From: Aquamicrobium defluvii
Lineage (GTDB): Bacteria > Pseudomonadota > Alphaproteobacteria > Rhizobiales > Rhizobiaceae
Length of the DNA stretch: 64,000 bases
Reading direction: 5' to 3'
NCBI RefSeq assembly: GCF_004363725.1
Contig: NZ_SNZF01000010.1
Location: forward strand, 62,001-126,000
The notes beneath the pieces are model-generated. The model was not told the origin of the DNA and searched no databases. It was given only the letters and a program-made list of their open reading frames with translations. The first letter of the stretch is position 1, and the number at the start of each line of letters is the position of its first letter. Position numbers and translations under genes: made by a program. Below are positions 1-9,034 of the stretch, piece by piece.

Positions 1-426
1 TCCAAGGACGAGACAAGCCAGATCGCGGAATATCTGCGCAAGTACAAGGGCGAAGGCATACAGCACATCGCCGTCGGCACGGACGACATCTATGACGCCA
101 CCGACAGCCTGGCCGCCAAAGGGCTGAAATTCATGCCCGGCCCGCCGGATACCTATTACGAAATGTCGCACGGGCGCGTGAACGGTCATGACGAGCCGGT
201 CGACCGGATGAAGAAGCACGGCATCCTGATCGACGGCGAAGGCGTGGTGAACGGCGGAACGACCCGCATCCTGCTGCAGATATTCTCGAAGACCGTCATC
301 GGCCCGATCTTCTTCGAATTCATACAGCGCAAGGGCGACGAAGGGTTTGGCGAGGGCAATTTCCGCGCCCTGTTCGAATCGATCGAGGAAGACCAGATCC
401 GGCGCGGCGTTATCCGCGTGGCCTGA
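1..426 (+). CDS. hppD: 4-hydroxyphenylpyruvate dioxygenase, C-terminal part (5' end outside window)
   Basis: The window opens inside this gene; the first base is in frame and the last 141 residues are visible up to TGA at 424-426. The enzyme converts 4-hydroxyphenylpyruvate to homogentisate in tyrosine breakdown, using one Fe(II). The visible part is the C-terminal vicinal-oxygen-chelate domain. It contains the family stretch IQHIAVGTDDI with an iron-ligand His, the FEFIQRKGDEGFGEGNF block with the ligand Glu, and the usual tail ending in FESIEEDQIRRGVI. Nothing suggests damage. Its neighbour is a convergent TonB receptor, so the tyrosine pathway partners must lie to the left of the window. 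The family call is secure. Confidence 0.96.
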   Translation, partial: SKDETSQIAEYLRKYKGEGIQHIAVGTDDIYDATDSLAAKGLKFMPGPPDTYYEMSHGRVNGHDEPVDRMKKHGILIDGEGVVNGGTTRILLQIFSKTVIGPIFFEFIQRKGDEGFGEGNFRALFESIEEDQIRRGVIRVA

Positions 427-435
427 AAGCATAAA

Positions 436-466
436 GCCGGGAGAGCATGACAAATGCCGTCCCGGC
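436..466. terminator. Hairpin between hppD and the TonB receptor gene
   Basis: A perfect 7-bp stem (GCCGGGA/TCCCGGC, 436-442 and 460-466) encloses a second 4-bp stem (GCAT/ATGC, 445-448 and 454-457). It lies 10 bases after the hppD stop, between two convergent genes. No T-run follows, so a bidirectional terminator is an inference from position and structure. Confidence 0.5.
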
Positions 467-520
467 CTCATGCAGGCCGGCGATGATCCGGGGCCGGGCG
501 AGAGCTCGCGCCTCTTCAGG

Positions 521-2638
521 TCAGAAACTGCCTCTGACACCGACGCCGAACATGCTCGGCGGGGTTATGGCTGCCTCGAGACCGCCAATGCCCCGGTTGG
601 TCTGCATATATGTCGGCGCGCGTTCGTCGAAGATGTTCCTGACGTATCCATAGACCTGGAAAGCATCGGTGAACTGGTAGCTTACGCGCGCGTCGGCCAC
701 CGTATAGGAGCCGACAGCCAGGGCGGGCGTGTTGGCGACATCGGAATAGTAGCCGTCCGTGTGGCGGACCTGACCGGAAATGGTCAGCTTCTCCGTCGCA
801 TCCCAGCTTGCTCCCAGGCTCAGCATGTAACCGGGTGACTTTGTGAACTCGTTGCCTTCGTACGAGGTTCTGGTATTGATAGATATCTCGTCGATCCTGG
901 TGCGCAGGATGCCTGCGCTCGCCTTGATGGTGAGGTTGTCGAGAACAAGATAATCCGCGCCGATCTCCACGCCGTAGGAATGCGCCTTGTCAGCATTAAT
1001 CGTGTAGGATGAGTATACAGGTTCCGGAAGGCTCGTATCTACCTCCGCAGAGACGTTGTACTGCGCATTCTTGAAGTCCATGTAGAAGAGGTTGCCGCTC
1101 AGCGTTAGCCTGTTATCGAGCAAGCTGGCGCGCGTGAACAGTTCATAGTTCCAGATGGTCTCATCCTTGAAGTCGCGCCAGGTGGGTACGGCGGGCGCCA
1201 CGGCGGAGAAATCCAGCGATACGCCGCCCGGATTGTAGCCGCGGCTGACCAGAGCGCCGACATTCCACTCCGGGGTGACGGCATAGGTCAGGGAAAGCTT
1301 GGGCAGCAGCGCCGAGAATGTCTTGTCGAAATCCACCGGTTGTGCCGCGAAGGTGGAAACGCCGGCACGCTGGATGCGGTCGTGCTGATAGCGCAGGCCA
1401 CCTGTCAGCGTCCACTGGTCCGCCATTTTCCATGTCAGTTCGCTGAAGAGACCAAGATTGTCCTTGGTGTCGTCGAAAGTCGATGTGCCGCGAAGGTCGA
1501 GGGTCTCGTCCGTGCTCACATGCGCGTAGTAGAGGCCGGCGACGCCGCTGATCACGTCGCCCTGCTCGCCGAAGGTGACGCGGGCCTCATTGGAGAAGTT
1601 CGTCTGTTCGACGTCGGCCGCTCCGATGCCTGCGGCGGGCATTTTACGGTGTACGGATGAGTCCGAATACTGCGTCTGATTGAAGATCTTGTAGCCGTTG
1701 CCGAAATCGTAGCTGACGTCGAGAATGCCGGTATGCGTGTCCTGCTTCCAGGTCGGCATGGTCGTCGCAAGGCTGTTGAGTTCATCGAACGGCACATAGG
1801 CCGATTCCTGCGTCGGCCTGTTCGTCCTGTTGAGCGAATAGGTGAGCTTCGCCTCGAACCCGGGAAATTCGGACGGCTGCCAGAGCAGTTTGCCCCGCGC
1901 ATTCAGCGCCTTGAAATCGAGGTCGGTTCCCGTGTCGCTATAGGCAGGATTTATGTAGTCGATGAATGTATCGCGTCCCGAATAGTCCACGGCGATGCGG
2001 CCGGCGAGCTCGTTCCCGACCAGCGGGCCGGAGAGCATGAAGGACGCGCGCTTCTGGTCGTAGTTGCCGATCTCGGCCTGATAGGCGCCTTCGCGGGTGA
2101 AGGTCGGGTCCCTGGTGTTGACGATGATCGCGCCGGCGATGGCATTTGCGCCCTGCGACGTGGTCTGGGGTCCGCGGAACACCTCGATCGAATCCACGTC
2201 CCAGACCGACGTCGCGCCGAAGTAGGATTCGTTGTAGTTCAGATAGTGTCCGTCGACATTGACGGTGGCGCGCGGCACCGTGCCCGCGAAGAAGGCGCCC
2301 GCGCCGGTGTTGGGCCCCTGCCCGTCCAGACCGCGGATCACCGGAATGCCGACCGTCTCGGTATAGGTCACGTTCGGCACGTCCGAAACGACCTCGGTGA
2401 CGGTTGCGTTGCGGGTCTTTTCCTTCTCGATTTCCTTTCCCGTCCTGATGGCGACGGAGGAAGCGGTGTCCTTCAGCTCTCGCGAGACCTTTTCACCTGT
2501 GACGGTGATGACGTCGAGCATGATGGCGTTGCCCGCAGACGACGCTTCCTGTGCGCGCGCCGGCCCCGCAGCCAGCAGGGACAAGATGGAAAGCGCACTG
2601 GCGCTGCGCAGCAACGATGCGGCAAGCTTGGTCGGCAT
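521..2638 (-). CDS. TonB-dependent outer membrane receptor (ferric-siderophore type)
   Basis: This is a 705-residue outer-membrane receptor that would import an iron chelate using energy from TonB. The ATG at 2638 is chosen because it starts a clean signal peptide (MPTKLAASLLRSASALSILS, ending ...ARAQ) and follows a G-rich Shine-Dalgarno stretch; the frame stays open to 2815 but that part reads as non-coding. A plug domain follows (DSIEVFRGPQTTSQGANAIAGA-type stretch near residues 150-170). The rest is a 22-strand barrel pattern closing on a terminal Phe (GVGVRGSF), as outer-membrane proteins do. It is divergent from an IclR regulator and next to a FecBCDE-type transporter, which points to siderophore uptake. 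The substrate cannot be read from sequence. Confidence 0.93.
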   Translation of the reverse strand: MPTKLAASLLRSASALSILSLLAAGPARAQEASSAGNAIMLDVITVTGEKVSRELKDTASSVAIRTGKEIEKEKTRNATVTEVVSDVPNVTYTETVGIPVIRGLDGQGPNTGAGAFFAGTVPRATVNVDGHYLNYNESYFGATSVWDVDSIEVFRGPQTTSQGANAIAGAIIVNTRDPTFTREGAYQAEIGNYDQKRASFMLSGPLVGNELAGRIAVDYSGRDTFIDYINPAYSDTGTDLDFKALNARGKLLWQPSEFPGFEAKLTYSLNRTNRPTQESAYVPFDELNSLATTMPTWKQDTHTGILDVSYDFGNGYKIFNQTQYSDSSVHRKMPAAGIGAADVEQTNFSNEARVTFGEQGDVISGVAGLYYAHVSTDETLDLRGTSTFDDTKDNLGLFSELTWKMADQWTLTGGLRYQHDRIQRAGVSTFAAQPVDFDKTFSALLPKLSLTYAVTPEWNVGALVSRGYNPGGVSLDFSAVAPAVPTWRDFKDETIWNYELFTRASLLDNRLTLSGNLFYMDFKNAQYNVSAEVDTSLPEPVYSSYTINADKAHSYGVEIGADYLVLDNLTIKASAGILRTRIDEISINTRTSYEGNEFTKSPGYMLSLGASWDATEKLTISGQVRHTDGYYSDVANTPALAVGSYTVADARVSYQFTDAFQVYGYVRNIFDERAPTYMQTNRGIGGLEAAITPPSMFGVGVRGSF

Positions 2639-2973
2639 GAGACCCCCGATCCCGGACAAAACGCTGGCTGGGGCACGAACCGTGGCTGGCGATGTGAATG
2701 ATGAATTCCACAACGCATAGCGCGTTCCGCATGTCAACAAAGTGTGCGGCCTGCCCGTGGGGCGGGGACACTCGAACGTGTTACTGTTGCGGAGCGGCCA
2801 CGGATCGCCAGCCACGGATTGATTGCATGGAGGAACCGGCCTAACCTTGTTTCATCCAGCCGTGTGGGAGGTCCAGCCGGTTGAAGCCGGCGGTTTTCAT
2901 TTTTGAACAATGGTCGCGATGATCGTCCAGTTTGCCATTTTCAGGCTTTCCAGATCAGGCCGGGGCTCCGGTC

Positions 2974-3750
2974 GTGAAGCCTGAGAAATTCGTCGAAGCG
3001 GAGAATGGCAGGGCGAAGCGCTCCACCACGATACAGTCGATTTCCATCGCCGCCCGTTTCCTGGATATCCTCGCGAAATCGGAGGGGGCCATGGCGCTCG
3101 GGGAACTGGCCCGACGTGCCGGAACCGGCACTTCGACCGCTCACCGCTACATGCAAAGTCTGGTGCTGGAAGGGCTGGTTGCGCAGGACAGGACGACCGG
3201 ACGCTACGATCTCGGCCCGGCGGCACTCCATATCGGCATCGGTGCGCTGCGGCGCATAGAGCCGGTCGAGGTGGCCGCACGGCTGATGAAATCGCTGGCC
3301 GCGCGCATCGCCGCAAGCTGTGGCGTCGCGATCTGGACCGAACGCGGGCCCACCATCGTGCGCTGGTATCGCAGTTCCGATTTCATGGTCAGCACCGTGT
3401 CGCTGGGCGACGTGCTGCCGCTCGACAACACCGCCACCGGGCTGGTTTTCCAGGCATTTCTGCCGGCCGAACGAATCGAGGCCGCGCGCCGCATGCAGCC
3501 GTCTTCGTTTCGGGGAAAGCCTCCGGGGGCCGATGTTCTGGAGGAGGTGCGCCGCGAGGGGGGTGCCGGTCTGAAGGAGCATCTTTTCTCGCTGCTCACC
3601 GGCAAGGCGGCGCCCGTCTTCGACGCCCAGAACGAGATCGCCTGCGTGGTGACGACGGTCTCGTTCATCGAAACGGCGCAGGTGCAGGATCATCGCGCCG
3701 CGCTTTTCGAGGCTGCACGGCAGGCTTCGCGGGAAGCGGGCTGCGCCTGA
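2974..3750 (+). CDS. IclR-family transcriptional regulator
   Basis: A protein of about 258 residues with the IclR layout. The N-terminal winged helix-turn-helix (RSTTIQSISIAARFLDIL then ALGELARRAGTGTSTAHRYM) is followed by a GAF-like effector domain with the usual 'LDNTATGLVF' and 'DAQNEIACVVTTVSF' stretches. GTG 2974 is preferred because it places the helix-turn-helix at the usual distance from the N-terminus; a TTG at 2932 in the same frame is the alternative. The gene is divergent from the TonB receptor and convergent with the monooxygenase gene, so it probably controls the receptor or the whole uptake locus. IclR control of siderophore genes is unusual; most are governed by Fur, RirA, Irr or AraC proteins. 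The family is secure, the target is inferred. Confidence 0.9.
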   Translation: MKPEKFVEAENGRAKRSTTIQSISIAARFLDILAKSEGAMALGELARRAGTGTSTAHRYMQSLVLEGLVAQDRTTGRYDLGPAALHIGIGALRRIEPVEVAARLMKSLAARIAASCGVAIWTERGPTIVRWYRSSDFMVSTVSLGDVLPLDNTATGLVFQAFLPAERIEAARRMQPSSFRGKPPGADVLEEVRREGGAGLKEHLFSLLTGKAAPVFDAQNEIACVVTTVSFIETAQVQDHRAALFEAARQASREAGCA

Positions 3751-3760
3751 ATTCCTGCGC

Positions 3761-5035
3761 TCAGGACATGCGCAGGTGCGCGCGCAGCGTCGTGCCTTCA
3801 TATTCGGTGCGGAACAGGCCGCGCGCAGCCAGCGCAGGCACCATCTCTTCGAGGAACAGATCGAGCGATCCGGTCGAGCCGCCCGGCAGGGCGATGAACC
3901 CGTCCATGGCCCCGGCCCCGAACCATTCCACGATATCGGCAATCACGTCCCCCACCGTGCCGACCGATACCCAATGCGCGGAGCCGACCACCTCGGGCCG
4001 CGCCAGCAGTTCCTCGACGGTGGGGCTGTTGGCCTCGATGAAGCGCCGCAGCAGATCGGCATGGGTGCGGCTGCGCACCGGCGCATCCGGCACGGGCAGC
4101 ATGTCGGGCGTAACCCGGCTTGCGGGGCCAAGCCGGGAGATGTCCAGGCCAAGCACCGTCCTCACCGACTCAACCCGGCGCTCATGGTTAAGATGGGTGT
4201 GGGCGCGGCGGTGCAGTTCCCACGCTTCCTCGCGCGTCGGCGCGAGGAAAAAATAGAGCCCCGGCAGCACCCGTATATCATCCGCCCTGCGGCCGAGGCG
4301 TTCCGCTCTCGCCCTCAGGTCGGACCGCAGATCGATGCCGGCCGCCATGTCGGGAGCCGAAGCGAAGGTGGCATCCGCCACCGAGGCGGCGAACTCGCGC
4401 CCGATGTCGGAAGCGCCCGCCTGAAAGATGGGCGGCGGGCCGCTTTCATGGCCGCGTACATTGAGCGGGCCTTTCACGCTGAAGAACTCGCCGGCATGGT
4501 CGATGGGGTGGGCCTGCGGCAGGCCGTCCGCTCCGGACGGCGGGTAGCTCTGCCACAGGCGTCGAACCACATCGGTAAATTCGGCCGCCTTGCGGTATCT
4601 CGCCTCAGGCGGCGGCATCGGCGCATCGCCGAAATTCTCGGCCCCTTCGATCGAGGTGACGATATTCCACCCGGCGCGCCCTTGTGACAGCCAGTGCAGC
4701 GACTGGATCTGCCGCGCGACGATGTAGGGCGGGTTGAATGTCGTGGAGTGGGTGGCGACGAGCCCGATGCGTTGCGTTTCGCGGGCGATTGCCGCAAGCA
4801 GGATGTTCGGCTCGAGGCCGGGTCCGCCCTGCCCTCCGGCCATAGCCGGATTGAACGCCAGATAATCCACCTTGAAGGCGAAATCGAGTTTTGCCTGCTC
4901 TGCCCTTTTGGCCAGATCGATATAGAAAGAGGCCGGATCGTGCGGCGACGGCAGTTCGTCGGGTTCGGCGCGACGGCCCTTCAGCCATGTCGGGGTGAGG
5001 CAAAAGCCGATATGAAGCTGCCGTGTTCCGCTCAT
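3761..5035 (-). CDS. NtaA/DmoA-family FMN-dependent monooxygenase (bacterial luciferase-like)
   Basis: A 424-residue flavin monooxygenase of the LLM class, close to the NtaA/SnaA/DszA/DmoA subgroup. These enzymes use FMNH2 made by a separate reductase, and O2, to oxidise C-N or C-S bonds; known substrates include the chelators NTA and EDTA. Diagnostic stretches include FAFKVDYLAFNP, PNILLAAIARETQRIGLVAT, HSTTFNPPYIVARQIQSLHWLSQGRAGWN split across residues 95-130, and NIVTSIEGAENFGDAPMP. Its ATG overlaps the stop of the upstream ABC ATPase gene (ATGA, 5032-5035), so the two are almost certainly translated together. That coupling suggests it acts on the imported chelate or siderophore. No FMN reductase gene is in this cluster, although the siderophore-interacting flavoprotein lies nearby. 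Confidence 0.92.
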   Translation of the reverse strand: MSGTRQLHIGFCLTPTWLKGRRAEPDELPSPHDPASFYIDLAKRAEQAKLDFAFKVDYLAFNPAMAGGQGGPGLEPNILLAAIARETQRIGLVATHSTTFNPPYIVARQIQSLHWLSQGRAGWNIVTSIEGAENFGDAPMPPPEARYRKAAEFTDVVRRLWQSYPPSGADGLPQAHPIDHAGEFFSVKGPLNVRGHESGPPPIFQAGASDIGREFAASVADATFASAPDMAAGIDLRSDLRARAERLGRRADDIRVLPGLYFFLAPTREEAWELHRRAHTHLNHERRVESVRTVLGLDISRLGPASRVTPDMLPVPDAPVRSRTHADLLRRFIEANSPTVEELLARPEVVGSAHWVSVGTVGDVIADIVEWFGAGAMDGFIALPGGSTGSLDLFLEEMVPALAARGLFRTEYEGTTLRAHLRMS

Positions 5036-5874
5036 GTGGCGGTCTCCGCCCTGTTCGTGCCGTTCATCCCATGCCGCCCTTTCGGCACGATCATCGGCGT
5101 TCCCGAAACGGGGTCGGGTATGATCATGCAGGCAAGGCCGAAGACCTGCTCCACCAGACGCTCGCTGACGATGCCGGAAGGCGCGCCCTGTGCGACGATC
5201 GCGCCTTCCCTCACCGCAACGAGATGCGATGCATAGCGGCAGGCATGGTTGAGGTCATGCAGCACCGCGACGACGGTGCGGCCCTGACGGTTGAGATCGG
5301 CCAGAAGGTCGAGCAGTTCGATCTGGTGGGCGATGTCCAGGAAGGTGGTCGGCTCGTCGAGCAGCAGGATCGGTGTTTCCTGCGCCAGAACCATGGCGAT
5401 CCACACCCGCTGGCGCTGGCCGCCAGACAGTTCGTCGACGAGGCGGTCGGCCAGTTCCGTCACCCGTGTCGCCTCCATGGCCGAGGCGACCGCCGCCTCG
5501 TCCGCCTGCGACCACTGCCGCAGGAACGACTGGTGAGGGTAGCGGCCCCGCGCGACCAGATCGGCGACGGTAATGCCATCCGGCGCTATGGAGCTTTGCG
5601 GCAGCAGGCCCAGCCGCCGCGCAACCTCTCTCGCCGGCAGATCGCCTATGCTGCTGCCATCGAGCACCACCCGGCCGGAAGCCGGCTGCAAGAGGCGCGA
5701 CAGGGCGCGCAGCAGGGTGGACTTGCCGCAGGCATTCGGCCCGACGATGACGGTGAAGGAACCATCCGGAATGGCGACGGTCAGATCGGTCGAGATCGTA
5801 CGCTGGTCATAACGCAGCGTCACGGATTCGACGTAGAGGCGTTGCGTCATCCCGGAGCCAGTTGTTTTTTTCAT
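5032..5874 (-). CDS. Iron-siderophore ABC transporter ATP-binding protein (FecE/FhuC type)
   Basis: A 280-residue ATPase subunit. The Walker A motif is GPNACGKS at residues 45-52, the signature LSGGQ at 149-153 and Walker B ILLLDEP at 169-175, with the switch His in VLHDLNHA. The 'DEPTTFLDIAHQIELLDLL' segment is typical of the FecE/FhuC/BtuD subgroup for iron chelates and B12. It is divergent from the genes for its likely partners, the binding protein and two permeases. A second in-frame ATG at 5850 (MTQRLYV) is a possible start; at 5874 the GAGGA sequence sits very close to the codon. Its stop overlaps the start of the FMN monooxygenase gene. Confidence 0.95.
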   Translation of the reverse strand: MKKTTGSGMTQRLYVESVTLRYDQRTISTDLTVAIPDGSFTVIVGPNACGKSTLLRALSRLLQPASGRVVLDGSSIGDLPAREVARRLGLLPQSSIAPDGITVADLVARGRYPHQSFLRQWSQADEAAVASAMEATRVTELADRLVDELSGGQRQRVWIAMVLAQETPILLLDEPTTFLDIAHQIELLDLLADLNRQGRTVVAVLHDLNHACRYASHLVAVREGAIVAQGAPSGIVSERLVEQVFGLACMIIPDPVSGTPMIVPKGRHGMNGTNRAETAT

Positions 5875-5948
5875 TTCCTCAGCACAGCCGAATAGCGGCG
5901 CGGATTGCGGTTGTCACCACCGCAACATGCGCCGGCCTTCCAAACAGT

Positions 5949-5968
5949 ATTGCAATGCGGAATGCAAT
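5949..5968. promoter_or_regulatory. Inverted repeat in the divergent promoter of the siderophore transporter genes
   Basis: A perfect 6-bp inverted repeat (ATTGCA, 8-bp spacer, TGCAAT) lies in the 231-bp gap between the leftward ATPase gene and the rightward flavoreductase gene. It is a candidate operator for an iron-responsive or IclR regulator. I could not match it to the RirA, Fur or Irr consensus with confidence. Confidence 0.3.
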
Positions 5969-6105
5969 CCGTAATGTGGAACAATCAACTCAACTTTTCA
6001 GGAGCAAGCCTGGCAAGGCGACCCGGATGCTCCCGGAAACTTCACTTTTCAGGATTTCGATCCCGGCTCCGGCCTCCCTGTCGGACACGATCAAGAAAGC
6101 GCGCC

Positions 6106-6972
6106 ATGAACGCCACATCGAAAGATATCGTCGAAGATCCCAACGATCGCCTTGAGCAGGACGATCACATGCGCGGTATGGAGCATACCGAAATGACGGT
6201 GGGAAAGGTCGAACGGCCTTTCCCGTCCGTTACGCGGGTAACGGCGCGCATCGCACCGGCCGATCCGGCCCCGTGGCGTCTGCCCAATCTTGCCATCCGG
6301 ATCGAGGTGGAGGCCCCCGAAGGGCAGCGTCCGATATCGCGCATCTATACGATACGCTCGTTCGACGAGGCGCGCGGCACGGTCGAGGTCGATTTCGTCA
6401 TGCACGAGGACGAGAGCCCGGCCATGCGCTGGCTCGCTCAGGCAGGCAAGGACACGGTTGTCACGCTGACAGGACCCCGCCCGCACTACCTGCCCGCCTG
6501 GGAGGCAGGGCGGAAGGTGGCCGTGTTCGCCGACGAGACCGCAATTCCCGCCGTCTACTCCATCCTGCAGAACTGGCAGGCTGGCGTAGGGGGTGTGGTC
6601 CACATCGAAACGGCAGACCGCGCCGCATTCGAGGAACTTCCGCAGGTCGCTGGCGTCACGCTCCATCTGTGGCTGCGCGCGCCGGGCGAGGCGCCCGGCA
6701 CCACCGGCAGGCTGGTCGCGGCGGCCAAAGCGCTGCCAGAGCCGGATCGCTGGACGATCTGGGCGGCCGGCGAGCGGCAGGAGACGCGCGCCATTCGCCG
6801 CCATTTCACCGAAGCCTGCGGATTGCCAAAGGAGAATGTGCGCGCGGCCGGCTACTGGAGACGCGGCGTCAGCAGTTCGGAATTGGACCGGCTGCGTCTG
6901 AGGCACTATGAGGATGTGATTTCCAGAGGCGGCGGCCTGCGCGATTTCGAGGACCTCGACGTCCAGATCTGA
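6106..6972 (+). CDS. Siderophore-interacting protein (FAD-dependent ferric-siderophore reductase)
   Basis: A 288-residue protein of the SIP (ViuB/YqjH-like) family. These cytoplasmic flavoproteins reduce ferric siderophores so that Fe(II) is released after import. The FAD-binding motif RIYTIR is at residues 79-84, followed by the DFVMHEDESPAMRWL region and a C-terminal SIP domain with IWAAGERQETRAIRRHF. The terminal RAAGYWRRG is typical of the family. The ATG at 6106 is chosen over the upstream open frame because the preceding part has no domain similarity and would cross the divergent promoter. The next gene begins a few tens of bases downstream, giving an apparent operon SIP-binding protein-permease-permease. 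Confidence 0.92.
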   Translation: MNATSKDIVEDPNDRLEQDDHMRGMEHTEMTVGKVERPFPSVTRVTARIAPADPAPWRLPNLAIRIEVEAPEGQRPISRIYTIRSFDEARGTVEVDFVMHEDESPAMRWLAQAGKDTVVTLTGPRPHYLPAWEAGRKVAVFADETAIPAVYSILQNWQAGVGGVVHIETADRAAFEELPQVAGVTLHLWLRAPGEAPGTTGRLVAAAKALPEPDRWTIWAAGERQETRAIRRHFTEACGLPKENVRAAGYWRRGVSSSELDRLRLRHYEDVISRGGGLRDFEDLDVQI

Positions 6973-7014
6973 ACAGTGCAACAGCAACGACGCCTCATGC
7001 CGAAGGACCGCCTC

Positions 7015-7986
7015 GTGAACGCAGACATGACCACCGCAAAGATGCTCCTCGCCGCGACGGCTTTCGCTGCCGCCCTGTCGCTTTCCGCGCCTGTCGCTCA
7101 TGCGCAGGAAGACGGCTGGCCCCGCACGGTCAGGCATGAGGCGGGGGAACTGACGCTCCCCGCCCGGCCTGTCCGGATCGTGTCGACTGCTCCAAGTCTC
7201 ACCGGCATCCTGCTCGCCATGGACGCTCCGCTGGTTGCGACCGCAGCTACCACGCCCAGCGTCATGACCGACGACAAGGGGTTCTTCTCGCAATGGGCCG
7301 GTGTCGCCGACGAACGCGGCGTCGAGGTGCTTTACAGGAACCTGAGCTTCGACATCGAGGCCGTGATCGGCTGGGAGCCGGACCTGCTGATCGCATCCTC
7401 CTCGGGCGCCGACACCGTGCTTCAGCACTATGGCGAGCTTGAGGCGCAGGGCATTCCGACCTTGGTCGTGAACTATTCCAACCAGAGCTGGCAGGACATG
7501 GCCATCAGGATCGGGGAAGCCGCCGGACTTGAGAAAGAGGCTCTCGCGGCCATAGAGCGCTTCGACGCCCATACTGCCGGGGTGGCCGCCTCGCTCAGGA
7601 AGGACAAGGGCACGGCAAGCATCGTCGGCTACAATATCGGCGCCAGCTACTCGATCGGCCGGCCCGAAAGTCCACAGGCGCGGCTGCTCTCCTCCCTGGG
7701 CTTCGAGGTTCAGGGGATGCCGCAGGCACAGTCTGGCGATGTGACGCGCCGCTCCGATTTCGACTTCATCTCGCGCGAAAACCTGTCGGCTGCCATTACC
7801 GGCGATACGGTTTTCCTGTTGCGCGGCACGGATGCCGATGTGGAAGCCTTTCTTGCCGATCCGGTCCTCGCCAATCTGCCGGCGGTCAGGAACAGGCGCG
7901 TCTATCCGCTGGGGCCAACCTCCTTCCGCATCGATTACTATTCGGGGCTGGAGATGGCCGATGCCGTGGCCCGGCATTTTCGCTGA
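7015..7986 (+). CDS. Iron-siderophore ABC transporter substrate-binding protein (FepB/FecB type)
   Basis: A periplasmic binding protein of about 323 residues. GTG 7015 is preferred because an AAGGA ribosome site lies seven bases upstream; ATG 7000 and ATG 7027 are alternatives. The N-terminus is a signal peptide ending ...APVAHA-QE near residue 30. The mature part carries the helical-backbone class III fold: the PVRIVSTAPSLTGILLAM segment, WEPDLLIASSSGADTVL, and LEKEALAAIERFD for the long connecting helix. It should capture the iron chelate delivered by the TonB receptor. Position directly before the two permease genes supports this. Confidence 0.93.
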   Translation: MNADMTTAKMLLAATAFAAALSLSAPVAHAQEDGWPRTVRHEAGELTLPARPVRIVSTAPSLTGILLAMDAPLVATAATTPSVMTDDKGFFSQWAGVADERGVEVLYRNLSFDIEAVIGWEPDLLIASSSGADTVLQHYGELEAQGIPTLVVNYSNQSWQDMAIRIGEAAGLEKEALAAIERFDAHTAGVAASLRKDKGTASIVGYNIGASYSIGRPESPQARLLSSLGFEVQGMPQAQSGDVTRRSDFDFISRENLSAAITGDTVFLLRGTDADVEAFLADPVLANLPAVRNRRVYPLGPTSFRIDYYSGLEMADAVARHFR

Positions 7987-7999
7987 AGCCGCGACATAG

Positions 8000-9034
8000 A
8001 TGACATTTTCGCCCGCACCAGCGACACTGCGCCGGCGACGGAGCCGCAGGCTGGGGCTGCTTGCCGGCTGCGGCGTGCTGTTGCTTGCCGTGCTCGCCAG
8101 CCTTGCCATCGGCTCGCGTCCCGTTCCGCTTGCGGATGCCTTCGATGCGCTGTTGACCTTCGATCCGGGCAACGACCTGCATCTGGTCGTGCGGGAACTG
8201 CGGGTTCCGCGCACCATCGTCGCGCTGCTTGCCGGCCTTGCCTTAGGCGTTGCGGGGGCCGTGATGCAGGCAGTCACCCGAAACCCGCTGGCCGAGCCCG
8301 GCCTGCTCGGCATCAATGCGGGCGCGGCCGTCGCCGTCGCGCTGGGCGTCCTGGTATTCAACCTGACCTCGATGGCACAATATGTGTGGCTGGCCTTCCT
8401 GGGGGCCGGCCTTGCGGGAACGGCGGTCTTCATTCTGGGGCAGGCTCATGAAACGGGAACCAATCCGGTGCGTCTCGTGCTGGCCGGCGCGGGGCTCTCC
8501 GTCATGCTGGCCTCGGTCACCGGCATGATCATTCTCAACGCCCCTGTCACGGTACTCGACGATTTCCGCAACTGGGCTGCCGGTTCGGTCGAGGGGCGTG
8601 GCTACGATGTTGCCGGTGTTCTCGCGATTTCCGTGACGGCGGGGCTTGTCGCGGCCTTTTCCATCGCCGGAAACCTCAATGCGCTCGCGCTTGGCGATGA
8701 TCTGGGGCAGGCCCTCGGTGTCAGCCGCCGCCGGACCTGGGTCCTTGCCTGCCTGTCGGTGATGCTTCTGGCCGGCTCGGCAACGGCGGGGGCAGGTCCT
8801 ATCGGTTTCGTCGGACTGGTGGCGCCGCAGATCGCACGCGCCGTCACGGGGCCGGACTATCGCCTTATACTGCCTTGCTCGGCCCTGTTCGCCGCAATCC
8901 TGCTGCTTGGGGCCGATGTCATCGGGCGCATGATCCTGCCGCCGGCCGAGATTGCGGCGGGCATCGTGGCGGCCCTCATCGGGGGACCGGTGTTCGTCAT
9001 GATCGTGCGCCGTTTCAGGCTGGCCCGCCTATGA
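8000..9034 (+). CDS. FecCD-family iron-siderophore permease (first subunit)
   Basis: A 344-residue inner-membrane permease with about ten hydrophobic segments. Family motifs are clear: RVPRTIVALLAGLALGVAGA, MQAVTRNPLAEPGLLGINAGA, and the ATPase-coupling region with GQALGV and GPIGFVGLVAPQIAR. It pairs with the following permease to form the FecCD/FhuB-type heterodimer. Its stop TGA overlaps the ATG of the next gene (ATGA at 9031-9034), indicating translational coupling. The N-terminus is rich in Arg, as expected for a cytoplasmic leader. Confidence 0.95.
   Translation: MTFSPAPATLRRRRSRRLGLLAGCGVLLLAVLASLAIGSRPVPLADAFDALLTFDPGNDLHLVVRELRVPRTIVALLAGLALGVAGAVMQAVTRNPLAEPGLLGINAGAAVAVALGVLVFNLTSMAQYVWLAFLGAGLAGTAVFILGQAHETGTNPVRLVLAGAGLSVMLASVTGMIILNAPVTVLDDFRNWAAGSVEGRGYDVAGVLAISVTAGLVAAFSIAGNLNALALGDDLGQALGVSRRRTWVLACLSVMLLAGSATAGAGPIGFVGLVAPQIARAVTGPDYRLILPCSALFAAILLLGADVIGRMILPPAEIAAGIVAALIGGPVFVMIVRRFRLARL

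Noticed and set aside
5875-6105. Fur, RirA or Irr box in the siderophore divergent promoter
   Set aside because: No convincing match to a 19-bp Fur box or TGA-N9-TCA pair; only the ATTGCA/TGCAAT repeat was recorded.
6091-8433. Very long open frame on the minus strand opposite the siderophore-reductase and binding-protein genes
   Set aside because: It lacks any family motif and is rich in Arg, Pro and His as expected from the reverse strand of GC-rich genes; the plus-strand genes are clearly real.
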